Assembly: GCA_016212855.1 (NCBI GenBank) | Contig: JACRDP010000025.1 | Location: 113,209 to 177,208, forward strand | Length of the DNA: 64,000 nucleotides | Source of the DNA: Elusimicrobiota bacterium | GTDB taxonomy: Bacteria > Elusimicrobiota > Elusimicrobia > UBA1565 > UBA9628 | Reading direction: 5' to 3' | Part shown: one piece after another, positions 26,961 to 35,505 of the stretch | Layout of the letters: each line of letters begins with the position of its first letter | Position numbering within the stretch: the first letter of the stretch is position 1 | Notes under the pieces: model-generated | Databases searched by the model: none | What the model was told of the DNA's origin: nothing | What the model saw: only the letters and a program-made list of their open reading frames with translations | Translations under genes and position numbers: made by a program

Positions 26961-28003
26961 TGCGCACCAAGCAGCCGGCGTCGCCGTTCACGACGCTCGT
27001 CGAGAAGATCACCCAGATCGGCATCGATCGCCATCGCGACACGCTTCTCGCGAACGCGCGCCGCAACGCCGCGCACGCCAAGAAGTCCGTCAAGCATCTG
27101 CCCCCCCTGAGCGACGCCAAGCGCCGCTCCGCCATCGTGCTCAGCGCCGGCCCCAGCATCCGCCGCGCGCGCACGATCGAGCGCGTGCGCGACTCCGGCT
27201 ACGAGGGCACGATCATCGCCGCCGACGGCGCCTACGCCGCCTGCCTGCGCGCCGGCCTCATCCCCGATTTCGTCGTGACCCTCGACCCGCACAACCCGCG
27301 CATGGTACGCTGGTTCGGCGACCCGGACTACGAGGCGCACATCCGCGACGACGACTACTTCGAGCGCCAGGACCTGGACGTGGAGGCGCGCAACAACGCC
27401 ATCAAGCGCAATCAGGACGACATGGCGCTCATCGATCGACACGCCAAGAGCACGCGCGCCATCGTGGCGTCCTCGGCCCCCGAGACCGTAGTCGCGCGCC
27501 TGCTGCAGGCCGGTTTCGAGAGCTACTGGTGGAACCCGCTCGTCGACGATCCGACCAAGCCCGGCAGCCTGACGAAAGAAATCTACGACGCCTTACCGCT
27601 TCCCTGCCTGACGACGGGCGGCACGGTGGGCACCGCGGCCTGGGCGTTCGCCGTCCAGATCCTCAACCCGACGCATCTGGCCGTCGCGGGCATGGACCTG
27701 GGCTACTACCCCGACACGGGGATGAACATGACTCAGACCTACTACGAACTCCTCGCCATGGCCGGCGGCGACGAGGAGAAGGTAAAGGATTACTTCACCT
27801 GGCTCGATTTCCCCCTCACGGGCGTCACCTTCATGACCGACCCGACCTATTTCTGGTACCGCAAGAACTTCCTGCATCTCGCCAAGCGCAGCCCGATCCG
27901 CACGCTGAACTGCACCGAGGGCGGGACGCTTTTCGGCGAGAACATCGACTGCGTCAACCTCGACGACTTCCTGGCGAAAGCCAAGGCGGGCGACCGTGGC
28001 TAA
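26960..28003 (+). CDS. Maf-like (DUF115/MptE-like) glycosyltransferase
   Basis: 347 aa, ATG overlapping the previous stop. AIVLSAGPSIRRARTI, IIAADGAYAACLRAGLIPDFVVTLDPH and the late LAVAGMDLGYY are typical of the DUF115/6-hydroxymethylpterin pyrophosphokinase-like fold found in motility-associated factor (Maf) proteins. Maf proteins attach CMP-pseudaminic or CMP-legionaminic acid to flagellin serines and threonines. The gene sits next to the CMP-synthetase, fitting that role, but no flagellar gene is in the window and the protein is shorter than most Maf proteins, so the acceptor may be something else. Confidence 0.75.
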   Translation: MRTKQPASPFTTLVEKITQIGIDRHRDTLLANARRNAAHAKKSVKHLPPLSDAKRRSAIVLSAGPSIRRARTIERVRDSGYEGTIIAADGAYAACLRAGLIPDFVVTLDPHNPRMVRWFGDPDYEAHIRDDDYFERQDLDVEARNNAIKRNQDDMALIDRHAKSTRAIVASSAPETVVARLLQAGFESYWWNPLVDDPTKPGSLTKEIYDALPLPCLTTGGTVGTAAWAFAVQILNPTHLAVAGMDLGYYPDTGMNMTQTYYELLAMAGGDEEKVKDYFTWLDFPLTGVTFMTDPTYFWYRKNFLHLAKRSPIRTLNCTEGGTLFGENIDCVNLDDFLAKAKAGDRG

Positions 28004-29189
28004 GGTCCTCCTGATCAACCCCGTCGTCCGCGAGGAAGACGAGCCCCGCCACATCCCGTACGGCATCGCGTTGCTCGCCGCCATCGCGGTCAAGCGCGGC
28101 CACCAGGTCCAGATCTACGACGCCAACGCCTGGCGCAAGGGCTTCGACATCGTCGAGCAGGTCTGCGCGGCCGACGACTGGGACGTCATCGGCGTCGGCG
28201 GCCTGACCACCACCTACTCGTTCTTCAAAAAGACCTGCGAGATCGCCAAGCGCGTCGCCCCGAACTCGCTGCTGCTCGCCGGCGGCGGACTCTTCACGAG
28301 CATGCCGCACGACATCATGAAGTGGATGCCGCAGATCGACCTCGGCTGCGTGGGCGAGGCGTTCGTCTCCTTCCCGCGCCTGCTCGACGCGATCGACCGC
28401 GGCGAGCGCGACTTCTCGAAGATCAACGGCCTCGCCTACCGCGGCAAGAACGGGGAATGCGTGCTGACCCCCGTGGCGCCGACCATACCCGATCTCGACG
28501 AGCTCCCCTACCCGGCGTGGGACCTACTGCCGCTCGACATCTACTTCAAGAATTCTCAAGAGCTCTACAGCGAGGAGCTCTACACCTCCAAGCGGCGCAT
28601 CGACATCAACGGCAGCCTCGGCTGCAACCTCGTCTGCCGCTACTGTTGGCACCTCGGCACGACCGGCGACATGGTCATCGCCAAGAACGAGGACGGCGTG
28701 GACGACGTCAAGTTCAGCTACGGCCGCACGATCCGCTACCATAGCCCGAAGTACATCGTGAACCTGGTCAAGACCCTCTACGAGCGCTATCAGGTCGATT
28801 TCGTCTCCTTCATCGACGAAAACCTGATGACGATGGACGCCTACAGCAAGCGCACCTGGATCAAGGATCTCTCGCGCGAGTGGATCGCCGCGGGCCTGCA
28901 GCCCACCTGTCGCCGCGACGGCGTCGAGCACGACGAGGCCTGCCTCGGCGTGCACTTCGGCGGCACGAGCCACGCCACGCTCGCCAAGGAAGACGCCCTC
29001 AAGGCGCTGTACGCGGCCGGCTGCTCCTATCTGATCTACGGCATCGAGTCCTTCGACCCCGTCATCTTGAAAAATCTCGGCAAGGCCACGACCCAAGACG
29101 CCAACTACCGCGCCGTCGAGATCTGCAAACGCAGCGGCATCCGACCGATCCCGAACTTCATCATCGGCTTCCCCGAGGAGAGCTTCTAG
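27996..29189 (+). CDS. B12-type radical SAM protein, N-terminal part ending at an in-frame amber codon
   Basis: 397 codons from GTG 27996 (overlapping the previous gene) to TAG 29187-29189. N-terminal B12-binding-like region (NPVVREEDEPRHIPYGIALLAA..., IGVGGLTTTYSFFK) and CNLVCRYC at C210, C214 and C217 for the [4Fe-4S] cluster. The reading stops in the middle of a conserved block, GFPEESF, that in relatives continues through the C-terminal part of the barrel. The same frame stays open after the TAG to 29615. A single G-to-T change (GAG to TAG) would explain it. It could be a pseudogene, a readthrough site or a sequencing error. Confidence 0.75.
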   Translation: MAKVLLINPVVREEDEPRHIPYGIALLAAIAVKRGHQVQIYDANAWRKGFDIVEQVCAADDWDVIGVGGLTTTYSFFKKTCEIAKRVAPNSLLLAGGGLFTSMPHDIMKWMPQIDLGCVGEAFVSFPRLLDAIDRGERDFSKINGLAYRGKNGECVLTPVAPTIPDLDELPYPAWDLLPLDIYFKNSQELYSEELYTSKRRIDINGSLGCNLVCRYCWHLGTTGDMVIAKNEDGVDDVKFSYGRTIRYHSPKYIVNLVKTLYERYQVDFVSFIDENLMTMDAYSKRTWIKDLSREWIAAGLQPTCRRDGVEHDEACLGVHFGGTSHATLAKEDALKALYAAGCSYLIYGIESFDPVILKNLGKATTQDANYRAVEICKRSGIRPIPNFIIGFPEESF

Positions 29190-29615
29190 AGCATCCGCCA
29201 CAACATCCAGGGCCTCATCAAGCTCGGCATCCACACCAAGCCGCACTTCGCCACGCCCTACCCCGGCTCGGAGTGGTACTACACCTACAAGCAGTCCATC
29301 GTCGAGCAGTACGGCGGCGACCTCGAGAAATTCATCATGGACCTGGGCGACGCCTCGAAGATCTCGGCCGTCATCTCCCACAAGTTCTCCGCCATGGAGC
29401 TGCTCGGCTTGCAGACGATCGTCCACCAGCGCAGCCTGCGCCTGCTCGATCAGGCCGAGAAGCACTGGGCCAAAGCCGACTCGGTCACGCGCCCGATCGC
29501 CGTCCCCCGGGCCTCGACCAACTTCGAGCGCACGAAACTTCCGGCTCCCGTCGAGGACGGCGCCGCCGCCAAGACGGCGATGTTCGGCGACGCGGCGCTG
29601 ACGCCCGCGAAGTGA
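29190..29615 (+). pseudogene. C-terminal remainder of the radical SAM gene after the amber codon
   Basis: Directly in frame with the upstream 397-codon segment; the conceptual protein without the TAG would be 539 aa. Residues right after the stop (SIRHNIQGLIKLGIHTK, then TPYPGSEWYY) are the normal continuation of B12-type radical SAM proteins, and codon usage stays as GC-rich as before. An internal ATG (29337) could start a separate 92-residue fragment but no ribosome site is seen. The end overlaps the next GTG start, so translational coupling would need ribosomes to pass the amber. Confidence 0.7.
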
Positions 29616-30658
29616 GCGCGGACGCCGCGATCCACACCGCCGCCCGCCCGCGCTGCGCGGTGTGCGGCGGCGAGGGCGCGACGGTTTACGCCGGCATTCC
29701 CGACCGCCTGTTCCATTCGAAGGGAGAGTGGACCATCGTGCGCTGCGCCAACGCCTCCTGCGGCCTGCTGTGGCTCGACCCCATGCCGCTGCCCGAGGAT
29801 CTGCACAAGGCCTACGCGCAGTACTACACGCACGCCGACCAGCCCGCCCGGGCCGAGTCCTTTCTGCGCTCGCTGTACGTGAAGTACGTGAAAAACGGCT
29901 ACCTCGCCCTGCGCTACGGCTACCGGCGCGTGGACCCGGGGTTCCCCGGCCGCCTGGGCGGCCTGCTCATGTACCTGCTCCATCCCGCGCGGCGCCTGGA
30001 GCTCGACTGTAGCGTGATGTACCTGCCGCCGCGCGAGGGCGGACGCCTGCTCGAGATCGGCTTCGGCTCGTGCGCGCTGATGGAGCACCTGCGCTCGGTG
30101 GGCTGGAATCCCTCGGGCCTCGACTTCGATCCGGTCTGCGTCGAGCGCGCCAAGGCCAAGGGCTTCGAGGCGCGCACGGGCGCGCTCGAGGACGCGAAGT
30201 TCCCCGACGGACATTTCGACGCGGTCGTCATGAGCCACGCCTTCGAGCACGTGCCCGATCCGATCGGCCTGCTACGCGAGATCCGGCGCGTGCTCAAGCC
30301 CGGCGGGACCTTCGTTTCCCTTACGCCGAACGCAGTCTCGTACGGCCACGGCTACTTCGGCCGGAACTGGCTCGCCCTCGACCCGCCCCGGCACCTGCAT
30401 CTCTTCTCGCCCGACTCGCTGCGCGGCGCGCTCGCCCAGGTCCCGTTCTCCTCCGCGCGCGTGTTCACGACGGCCAACGGCGCGGACTACATCTATCTCT
30501 CGAGCCGCGACCTGCTCCGCTCGGGGCGCCACACCTTGGGCGCGCCGCTTGATCCCGCCGAGTGGCGCCGCGGCCGTCTCTTCCAGATCGGGGAGAGCCT
30601 CCGTCTGTTCTTCAACCCGGACGCCGGCGAGGAACTCGTCGTGTACGCGGTCAAATGA
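29612..30658 (+). CDS. Zinc-ribbon class I SAM methyltransferase
   Basis: 348 aa, GTG in a GTGA overlap. CAVCGG and CANASCG give a zinc ribbon in the first 50 residues; RLLEIGFGSCALMEHLRSVG is the SAM loop, then DAVVMSHAFEHVPDP and KPGGTFVSLTPNA. This is a full-length typical Methyltransf_11/23 domain. Probably methylates a sugar or nonulosonate hydroxyl in the site-4 operon. Fourth zinc-containing methyltransferase in the locus. Confidence 0.75.
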   Translation: MSADAAIHTAARPRCAVCGGEGATVYAGIPDRLFHSKGEWTIVRCANASCGLLWLDPMPLPEDLHKAYAQYYTHADQPARAESFLRSLYVKYVKNGYLALRYGYRRVDPGFPGRLGGLLMYLLHPARRLELDCSVMYLPPREGGRLLEIGFGSCALMEHLRSVGWNPSGLDFDPVCVERAKAKGFEARTGALEDAKFPDGHFDAVVMSHAFEHVPDPIGLLREIRRVLKPGGTFVSLTPNAVSYGHGYFGRNWLALDPPRHLHLFSPDSLRGALAQVPFSSARVFTTANGADYIYLSSRDLLRSGRHTLGAPLDPAEWRRGRLFQIGESLRLFFNPDAGEELVVYAVK

Positions 30659-31608
30659 CGCCCGGCCTCGTCAGCGTCGTCGTCACGAGCTACAACCACG
30701 CGCAGTACCTGCCGCAGCGCATGGAGAGCCTCCTCGCGCAGACCTACCGCCCGCTCGAGATCATCGTCGTCGACGACGCCTCCACCGACGGCAGCGCGAA
30801 GGTCCTGTTCCGCTGGGAAGGCGACCCGCGCGTCAAGCTCGTCGTCCTGGGCGTCAACGGCGGCGCCGCGGCCGCGTCCAACACGGGCGCCGCGCTCGCC
30901 TCCGGCGAGTACCTGATGTTCGCCGAGTGCGACGACTTCGACCGCCCGGAGCATATAGCGCGCCTGGTCGCGGCGCTCAAGGCGAGCTCCGCCGGCGTCG
31001 CGTTCTGCCGCAGCGAGCTCGTCGACGCGCGCGGCGCGGCGCTGGGCGACGACTTCGAAAACCGCGAGCCGGCGTTCCGCGCCCTGTGCGCCAAGGACGC
31101 GCTGATCCCGAGGCGGCTCATGCAGCGCTTTCTCCTGCGCGCGTGCGTAGTGCCCAACATGAGCGCGGCGCTCATACGCAAGGCCGCCTTCGACGCGGCC
31201 GGCGGCGTCTCGAGCGCATACCGCCTGTGCCTGGACTGGGACCTGTGGGGGCGGCTCGCGAAGAAGGATGACTTTTTCTATATCGCCGAGCCCTTGAGCT
31301 CCTTCCGCGCCCACGGCGGGACGGCGCGCAGCACCGTCGGTCTGGCCCGGCAGATCGAGGAGATCTACTCCGTCCTGACCGCGGCGGCGGCCGGGCTTGA
31401 GCTCAGCGCCTCCGATCACTTCAAGTTCCGCCTCGGCCTGGCGCGCATTTGGGCGGGCTACCTGCGGGAAAATCCCGCGCGCTGGCTGGCCTCTTTACCC
31501 TCGGCCTGGCTTGCCTCCGCGCGCTTCGATCCCGCCAGCCTCGCCTACCTCGGACTCGCCTTCGCCGCCAAAGCCGCGGGCTACCGAGGATCCCTGGCCG
31601 AAGGTTGA
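30655..31608 (+). CDS. Family 2 glycosyltransferase
   Basis: 317 aa, ATG in an ATGA overlap. VSVVVTSYNHAQYLPQRMESLLAQTYR and IIVVDDASTDGS mark the GT-A nucleotide-sugar binding site; the DxD-like FAECDDFDRPE follows at about residue 95. LDWDLWGRLAKK is the acceptor-side ED/W motif. No membrane helix. Cytoplasmic inverting transferase adding a hexose to the growing glycan. The stop TGA (31606-31608) overlaps the -35 box of the next promoter. Confidence 0.85.
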   Translation: MTPGLVSVVVTSYNHAQYLPQRMESLLAQTYRPLEIIVVDDASTDGSAKVLFRWEGDPRVKLVVLGVNGGAAAASNTGAALASGEYLMFAECDDFDRPEHIARLVAALKASSAGVAFCRSELVDARGAALGDDFENREPAFRALCAKDALIPRRLMQRFLLRACVVPNMSAALIRKAAFDAAGGVSSAYRLCLDWDLWGRLAKKDDFFYIAEPLSSFRAHGGTARSTVGLARQIEEIYSVLTAAAAGLELSASDHFKFRLGLARIWAGYLRENPARWLASLPSAWLASARFDPASLAYLGLAFAAKAAGYRGSLAEG

Positions 31609-31648
31609 CCATGGAATCCCGGTTTCCTATGATGTTCAAATGTTGAAC
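31605..31648 (+). promoter_or_regulatory. Promoter with operator site 5 (GTTCAAATGTTGAAC) covering the start codon
   Basis: TTGACC at 31605-31610, 17-bp spacer, TATGAT at 31628-31633, then immediately GTTCAAATGTTGAAC at 31634-31648. The ATG at the centre of the palindrome (31640-31642) is the start of the NeuB gene and lies 6 nt after the -10, so the mRNA is predicted to be leaderless with ATG at or next to +1. Confidence 0.78.
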
Positions 31649-32656
31649 AAGGCCGCGCGCTGCTTCATCATCGCCGAGGCCGGGGTCAACCATAACGGCA
31701 AGGTGGCCCTCGCGGAAAAGCTCATCGACGCCGCCAAGAATGCGGGCGCCGACGCCGTCAAATTCCAGACCTTCCGCGCCGAGGCCCTCGTCGGCGCCGA
31801 GGCGCCCTTGGCGGAGTACCAACGATCCCGGTCGGGCGGGCGTTCCCAATATGAAATGATCAAGGCCCTCGAACTGAGCGAAGCCGATCACAAACGCCTG
31901 CTCAAGCGCTGCGCCAAGGCGGGCATCGAGTTCATGTCCACGCCCTTCGATGAGGCCAGCGCCGACCTGCTCGCGCGCCTGGGCGTCAAGCGCCTGAAGA
32001 TCCCTTCGGGCGAGATCACCAACAAGCGCCTGCTCGAGCACGTCGCGCGCAAGGGCAAGCCCGTCATCCTCTCGACCGGAATGAGCACGCTCGCCGAGGT
32101 CAAGCGGGCCGTCGGCTGGATTTTGAAGGCGCGCGAGGTTCCCCTCACCGTCCTGCACTGCGTGACCGAGTATCCGGCCCCCGCCGCCCAGGTCAACCTG
32201 CGCGCGATGGACACCTTGGCCCGCGAGCTCAGGCTTCCCGTCGGCTACTCCGACCACACGCTCGGCTCCGAGATCGCCGTGGCCTCGGCCGCGCGCGGCG
32301 CGATGGTGCTCGAGAAGCACCTGACGCTCGACCGGACCATGCCCGGCCCCGACCACGCGGCCTCGCTCGAGCCCGCCGAGTTCAAGGCGATGTGCGCGGC
32401 GATCCGGCTCGTCGAGTCCGCGCTCGGCGACGGAATCAAGCGGCCCGCGCCCAGCGAGCTCAAAAACATCCCCGTCGCGCGCCGCGGCGTCGTCGCCGCG
32501 CGCGACCTCGAGCGCGGCCGCCGGCTGACGGCGGCGGACCTGACGGCCAAGCGCCCGGTCAAAGGCTTGCCCGCCGATCAACTCGAGCGTCTGCTCGGCA
32601 AGGTCCTGCGCAAGAGCGTGCGCCGCGACCAGCCGCTGACGAAGGCCAGCGTATGA
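31640..32656 (+). CDS. neuB: Sialic/legionaminic acid synthase (NeuB/LegI-like)
   Basis: 338 aa. FIIAEAGVNHNG, AVKFQTF, FMSTPFDE, KIPSGEITN, LSTGMSTLAE, HCVTEYPAP and GYSDHTLG are the canonical NeuB active-site motifs; the C-terminal SAF domain reads RRGVVAARDLERGRRLTAADL. It condenses PEP with ManNAc or a 2,4-diacetamido-mannose. The neighbours NeuC and NeuD plus a CBS-nucleotidyltransferase and DegT aminotransferase favour legionaminic acid or a relative. Starts at the ATG inside operator site 5 without a leader; a TTG three bases later is an alternative. Confidence 0.9.
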   Translation: MLNKAARCFIIAEAGVNHNGKVALAEKLIDAAKNAGADAVKFQTFRAEALVGAEAPLAEYQRSRSGGRSQYEMIKALELSEADHKRLLKRCAKAGIEFMSTPFDEASADLLARLGVKRLKIPSGEITNKRLLEHVARKGKPVILSTGMSTLAEVKRAVGWILKAREVPLTVLHCVTEYPAPAAQVNLRAMDTLARELRLPVGYSDHTLGSEIAVASAARGAMVLEKHLTLDRTMPGPDHAASLEPAEFKAMCAAIRLVESALGDGIKRPAPSELKNIPVARRGVVAARDLERGRRLTAADLTAKRPVKGLPADQLERLLGKVLRKSVRRDQPLTKASV

Positions 32657-33807
32657 AGACGCGCGCGATCGCCGTCGTCACGACCTCGCGCGCGGACTAC
32701 GGCCTGCTGGCGCGCCTCATGCGCGCGATCGAAAAAGAGCGCGGCCTCACGCTGCAGGTCGTCGCCACCGGCGGCCACCTGTCGAAGGCGTTCGGCATGA
32801 CGGCCGATGCGATCAAGGCCGACGGCTTCAAGATTTCCGCGCGCGTGCCGATGACGCCCGCCTCCGACTCGCACGCCGCCGTCGCCCGCGCGCTCGGCGA
32901 GGGCGCGCTCGGCTTCGCGCGCGAACTCGCCCGCCTCAAACCCGATCTACTCGTCGTGCTCGGCGACCGCTGGGAGCTGCTTGCGGCCTGCTCCGCGGCC
33001 GTGGCCTTGCGCATCCCCATCGCGCACCTGCACGGCGGCGAGGCGAGCGAGGGCACGCTCGACGAGCAGGTCCGTCACGCGGTGACCAAGCTGGCACACC
33101 TCCATTTTACGGCGGCCGAGCCCTACCGCCGCCGCGTCGTCGCGATGGGCGAGGACCCGCGCCGCGTGTTCAACGCGGGCGCGCCCGGCCTCGAGACCTT
33201 GCGCGAATTCAAGCCGCTGACCGAACGCGAGCTGACCCGGCTCGTGGGCATGCCGCTGACCGCCCCGCTGGCACTCGTCACCGTGCACCCCGAGACCGTG
33301 GGCGCGCGCTCGGATAAAACCCTCGACGCGGTGCTCTCCGGCCTCGACCGCGCCAATGTCCGCGCGGTGCTGACCTACGCGGGCTCCGACGCGGGCGGGC
33401 GCGCGATCAACGCGCGGCTCGGGCGCTGGGCGGCCGCGCGCCCCGGACGCGCGAAGGCCGTCGCCTCGCTCGGAAGCCGCGGCTACCTGTCCTTGCTCGC
33501 GCGCGCCGACGCCGTCGTGGGCAACTCCTCGAGCGGCATCATCGAAGCCCCGTCGCTCAAGACGCCCACGATCAACGTGGGCTCCCGCCAGGACGGACGC
33601 CTGCGCGCGCCCTCGGTGATCGACTGCGCCGCGAACGCCTCGGCCGTCGCCGCCGCGATACGCCGCGCCCTCTCCCCCGCCTTCCGCGCCCGCTGTCGGG
33701 GTAAAAATCCCTACGGCGCCGGCCCGGTGTCGGCCAAAATCGTCGCGGTCCTCAAGCGGACCCCATTGAAGGGCTTGCTCATCAAGAGGTTTTATGAAGG
33801 CAGCTGA
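32653..33807 (+). CDS. neuC: Hydrolysing UDP-GlcNAc-type 2-epimerase (NeuC/LegG)
   Basis: 384 aa, ATG in an ATGA overlap. VVTTSRADYGLLARLMRAI, VVATGGHLSKAFG, VVLGDRWELLAA, HLHGGEASEGTLDEQVRHAVTKLAH (split motif) and GNSSSGIIEAPSL are hallmark motifs. Produces the free mannosamine-type sugar with release of nucleotide for the adjacent NeuB. Overlaps the next gene by 14 bp. The alternative hydrolase type, PseG, is encoded separately at 17246. Confidence 0.9.
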   Translation: MKTRAIAVVTTSRADYGLLARLMRAIEKERGLTLQVVATGGHLSKAFGMTADAIKADGFKISARVPMTPASDSHAAVARALGEGALGFARELARLKPDLLVVLGDRWELLAACSAAVALRIPIAHLHGGEASEGTLDEQVRHAVTKLAHLHFTAAEPYRRRVVAMGEDPRRVFNAGAPGLETLREFKPLTERELTRLVGMPLTAPLALVTVHPETVGARSDKTLDAVLSGLDRANVRAVLTYAGSDAGGRAINARLGRWAAARPGRAKAVASLGSRGYLSLLARADAVVGNSSSGIIEAPSLKTPTINVGSRQDGRLRAPSVIDCAANASAVAAAIRRALSPAFRARCRGKNPYGAGPVSAKIVAVLKRTPLKGLLIKRFYEGS

Positions 33808-34432
33808 ACTCTTGATCCTCGGCGCGGGCGGGCACGGACGCGTGGTGCTCGAGGCCGTCCGTTCAGGCGGCGTAAACGCCGCCTTCCTAGACCCCCGTCC
33901 CGCATTGCACGGCAAAAAGACCGACGGCGCGAAGGTGCTGGGCGGCGACGACTTGCTGGCCGCTCGCAAATCCGCCAAGACCGCGCTCGCCAACGGCGTC
34001 GGATCCAACGGGAGCACGGCCGCGCGCCAAAAGGTCTACGAGCGCGCCCGCGCCGCGGGCTTCCGCTTCCCCCCCGTCGTCGCGGCCTCGGCAGTCGTGT
34101 CGAAATTCGCGAGCCTCGAGGACGGGGCTCAGGTCCTCACGCACGCGGTCGTCCACCCCGGCGCCGTGATCGGCGTCAATGCCGTGGTCAACACCGGCGC
34201 GATCATCGAACATGATGCGGTCGTCGGCGCACACGCCTTCGTCGGTCCGCGCGCCGTCCTGCTCGGCGAGGTCCGTGTCGGCGCGGGCGCCTTCGTCGGC
34301 TCGCTCGCCGTCGTCTTGCCCGGCGTGTCCATCGGCGCGGGCGCGGTCGTGGGTGCGGGCGCGGTCGTCGTCTCCGACGTCCCCGCGGGAGCGCGCGTCG
34401 CCGGCGTGCCCGCCCGGAGGCTCCCCCGGTGA
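33794..34432 (+). CDS. neuD: NeuD/PglD-like acetyltransferase
   Basis: 212 aa. N-terminal ILGAGGHGRVVLEAV Rossmann-type sugar-nucleotide site, then a left-handed beta-helix of hexapeptide repeats (AVVHPGAVIGVNAVVNTGAI and following). The catalytic histidine is in IIEHDAVVGAHAFVG. NeuD/PglD/LegH proteins acetylate a 4-amino sugar nucleotide or the sialic acid. ATG start 14 bp before the neuC stop; end overlaps the next GTG. Confidence 0.83.
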   Translation: MKAAELLILGAGGHGRVVLEAVRSGGVNAAFLDPRPALHGKKTDGAKVLGGDDLLAARKSAKTALANGVGSNGSTAARQKVYERARAAGFRFPPVVAASAVVSKFASLEDGAQVLTHAVVHPGAVIGVNAVVNTGAIIEHDAVVGAHAFVGPRAVLLGEVRVGAGAFVGSLAVVLPGVSIGAGAVVGAGAVVVSDVPAGARVAGVPARRLPR

Positions 34433-35505
34433 AGACTAAATTCCTCAAGGAGCACCCCGAACTCATCCTCAACCCGAAGGCCACCTTGCGCGAGGCCATC
34501 AAAGCCGTCACCGGCCGCGACGGCGGCATCGCGCTGATCTGCGACGAAGAACGCCGCCTGCTCGGCATCCTCGTTGACGCCGACATGCGCCACGCGCTGC
34601 TGCGCGGCGCCACGCCCGACAGCCTCGTCAGCGAGGTGATGAACGCGAAGCCTGTCGTCGTGGACGGCTCGATCTCCGACGCCGAGCTCACCGCCCTCTT
34701 CGACCGCCAGCGCCGCTCCTTCATTCCGGTCGTGGACGGCGAGCGCCGCCTTGTCGGGCTCGCCCGCATCGTGGACTACCTCAAGACGCCGCGCCCCGTG
34801 GAGAACTGGGTCGTGATCATGGCGGGCGGCCAGGGCACCCGGCTGCGGCCCTTCACCAACGACTGCCCCAAGCCGATGATGAAGATCGGCGACAAGCCGC
34901 TCCTCGAGCTCGTGCTCAAGCAACTCATCGACTACGGCCTCAACCGCTTCGTGCTCAGCGTCAACTACCTGGCCGACCAGATCCGCGACCACTTCGGCGA
35001 CGGCTCCCGCTTCGGCGTGACAATCGAGTACGTCTCCGAGCCCTCCGCCCTCGGCACCGCCGGCGCCCTGAGCCTGATCACGCGAAAGTTCGACCAGCCC
35101 TTCATCGTCATGAACGGCGACCTGCTCACGATGATCAATTTCCGCTCCTTGCTCGACTTCCACGAGAAGGAGGGCAACCTCGGAACGATGTGCGTGCGCG
35201 AGTACGACTTCCAGGTGCCCTACGGCGTGGTCCAGCTCGACGACAACAAGCTCGCCGCCCTGATCGAGAAGCCGGTGCACCGCTTCTTCGTCAACGCCGG
35301 CATCTACGTCCTCGAGCCCGGCACCCTGAGCCGTCTGCAGTCGGGCAAGCGTCGCGACATGCCCGACCTGTTCGAGGAACTGCGCCGCGAGGCGCCGCGA
35401 AAGGTCGGCTGCTTCCCGATCCAAGAGTACTGGCTCGACATCGGAAAGATCGAGGACTACCAGAAGGCCCTGCAGGAATACGACGCGAACTTCCTGGCCA
35501 AATGA
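34429..35505 (+). CDS. CBS-domain sugar nucleotidyltransferase (PtmE/LegE-like)
   Basis: 358 aa, GTG in a GTGA overlap. Residues 1-115: two CBS repeats (LICDEERRLLGILVDADMRHALLRG and a second copy). Residues 120-358: nucleotidyltransferase core with IMAGGQGTRLRPFTNDCPKPM and NGDLL. In Campylobacter PtmE, a protein of this layout makes GDP-GlcN(Ac) for legionaminic acid synthesis. This places a GDP-sugar route in the module. CBS repeats may sense adenine nucleotides. A shorter paralogue without CBS lies at 37560. Confidence 0.85.
   Translation: MKTKFLKEHPELILNPKATLREAIKAVTGRDGGIALICDEERRLLGILVDADMRHALLRGATPDSLVSEVMNAKPVVVDGSISDAELTALFDRQRRSFIPVVDGERRLVGLARIVDYLKTPRPVENWVVIMAGGQGTRLRPFTNDCPKPMMKIGDKPLLELVLKQLIDYGLNRFVLSVNYLADQIRDHFGDGSRFGVTIEYVSEPSALGTAGALSLITRKFDQPFIVMNGDLLTMINFRSLLDFHEKEGNLGTMCVREYDFQVPYGVVQLDDNKLAALIEKPVHRFFVNAGIYVLEPGTLSRLQSGKRRDMPDLFEELRREAPRKVGCFPIQEYWLDIGKIEDYQKALQEYDANFLAK

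Noticed and set aside
29187..29189. Pyrrolysine or selenocysteine insertion at the amber codon
   Set aside because: No downstream structure or pyl/sel genes are in the window, and a GAG-to-TAG change is the simpler explanation.
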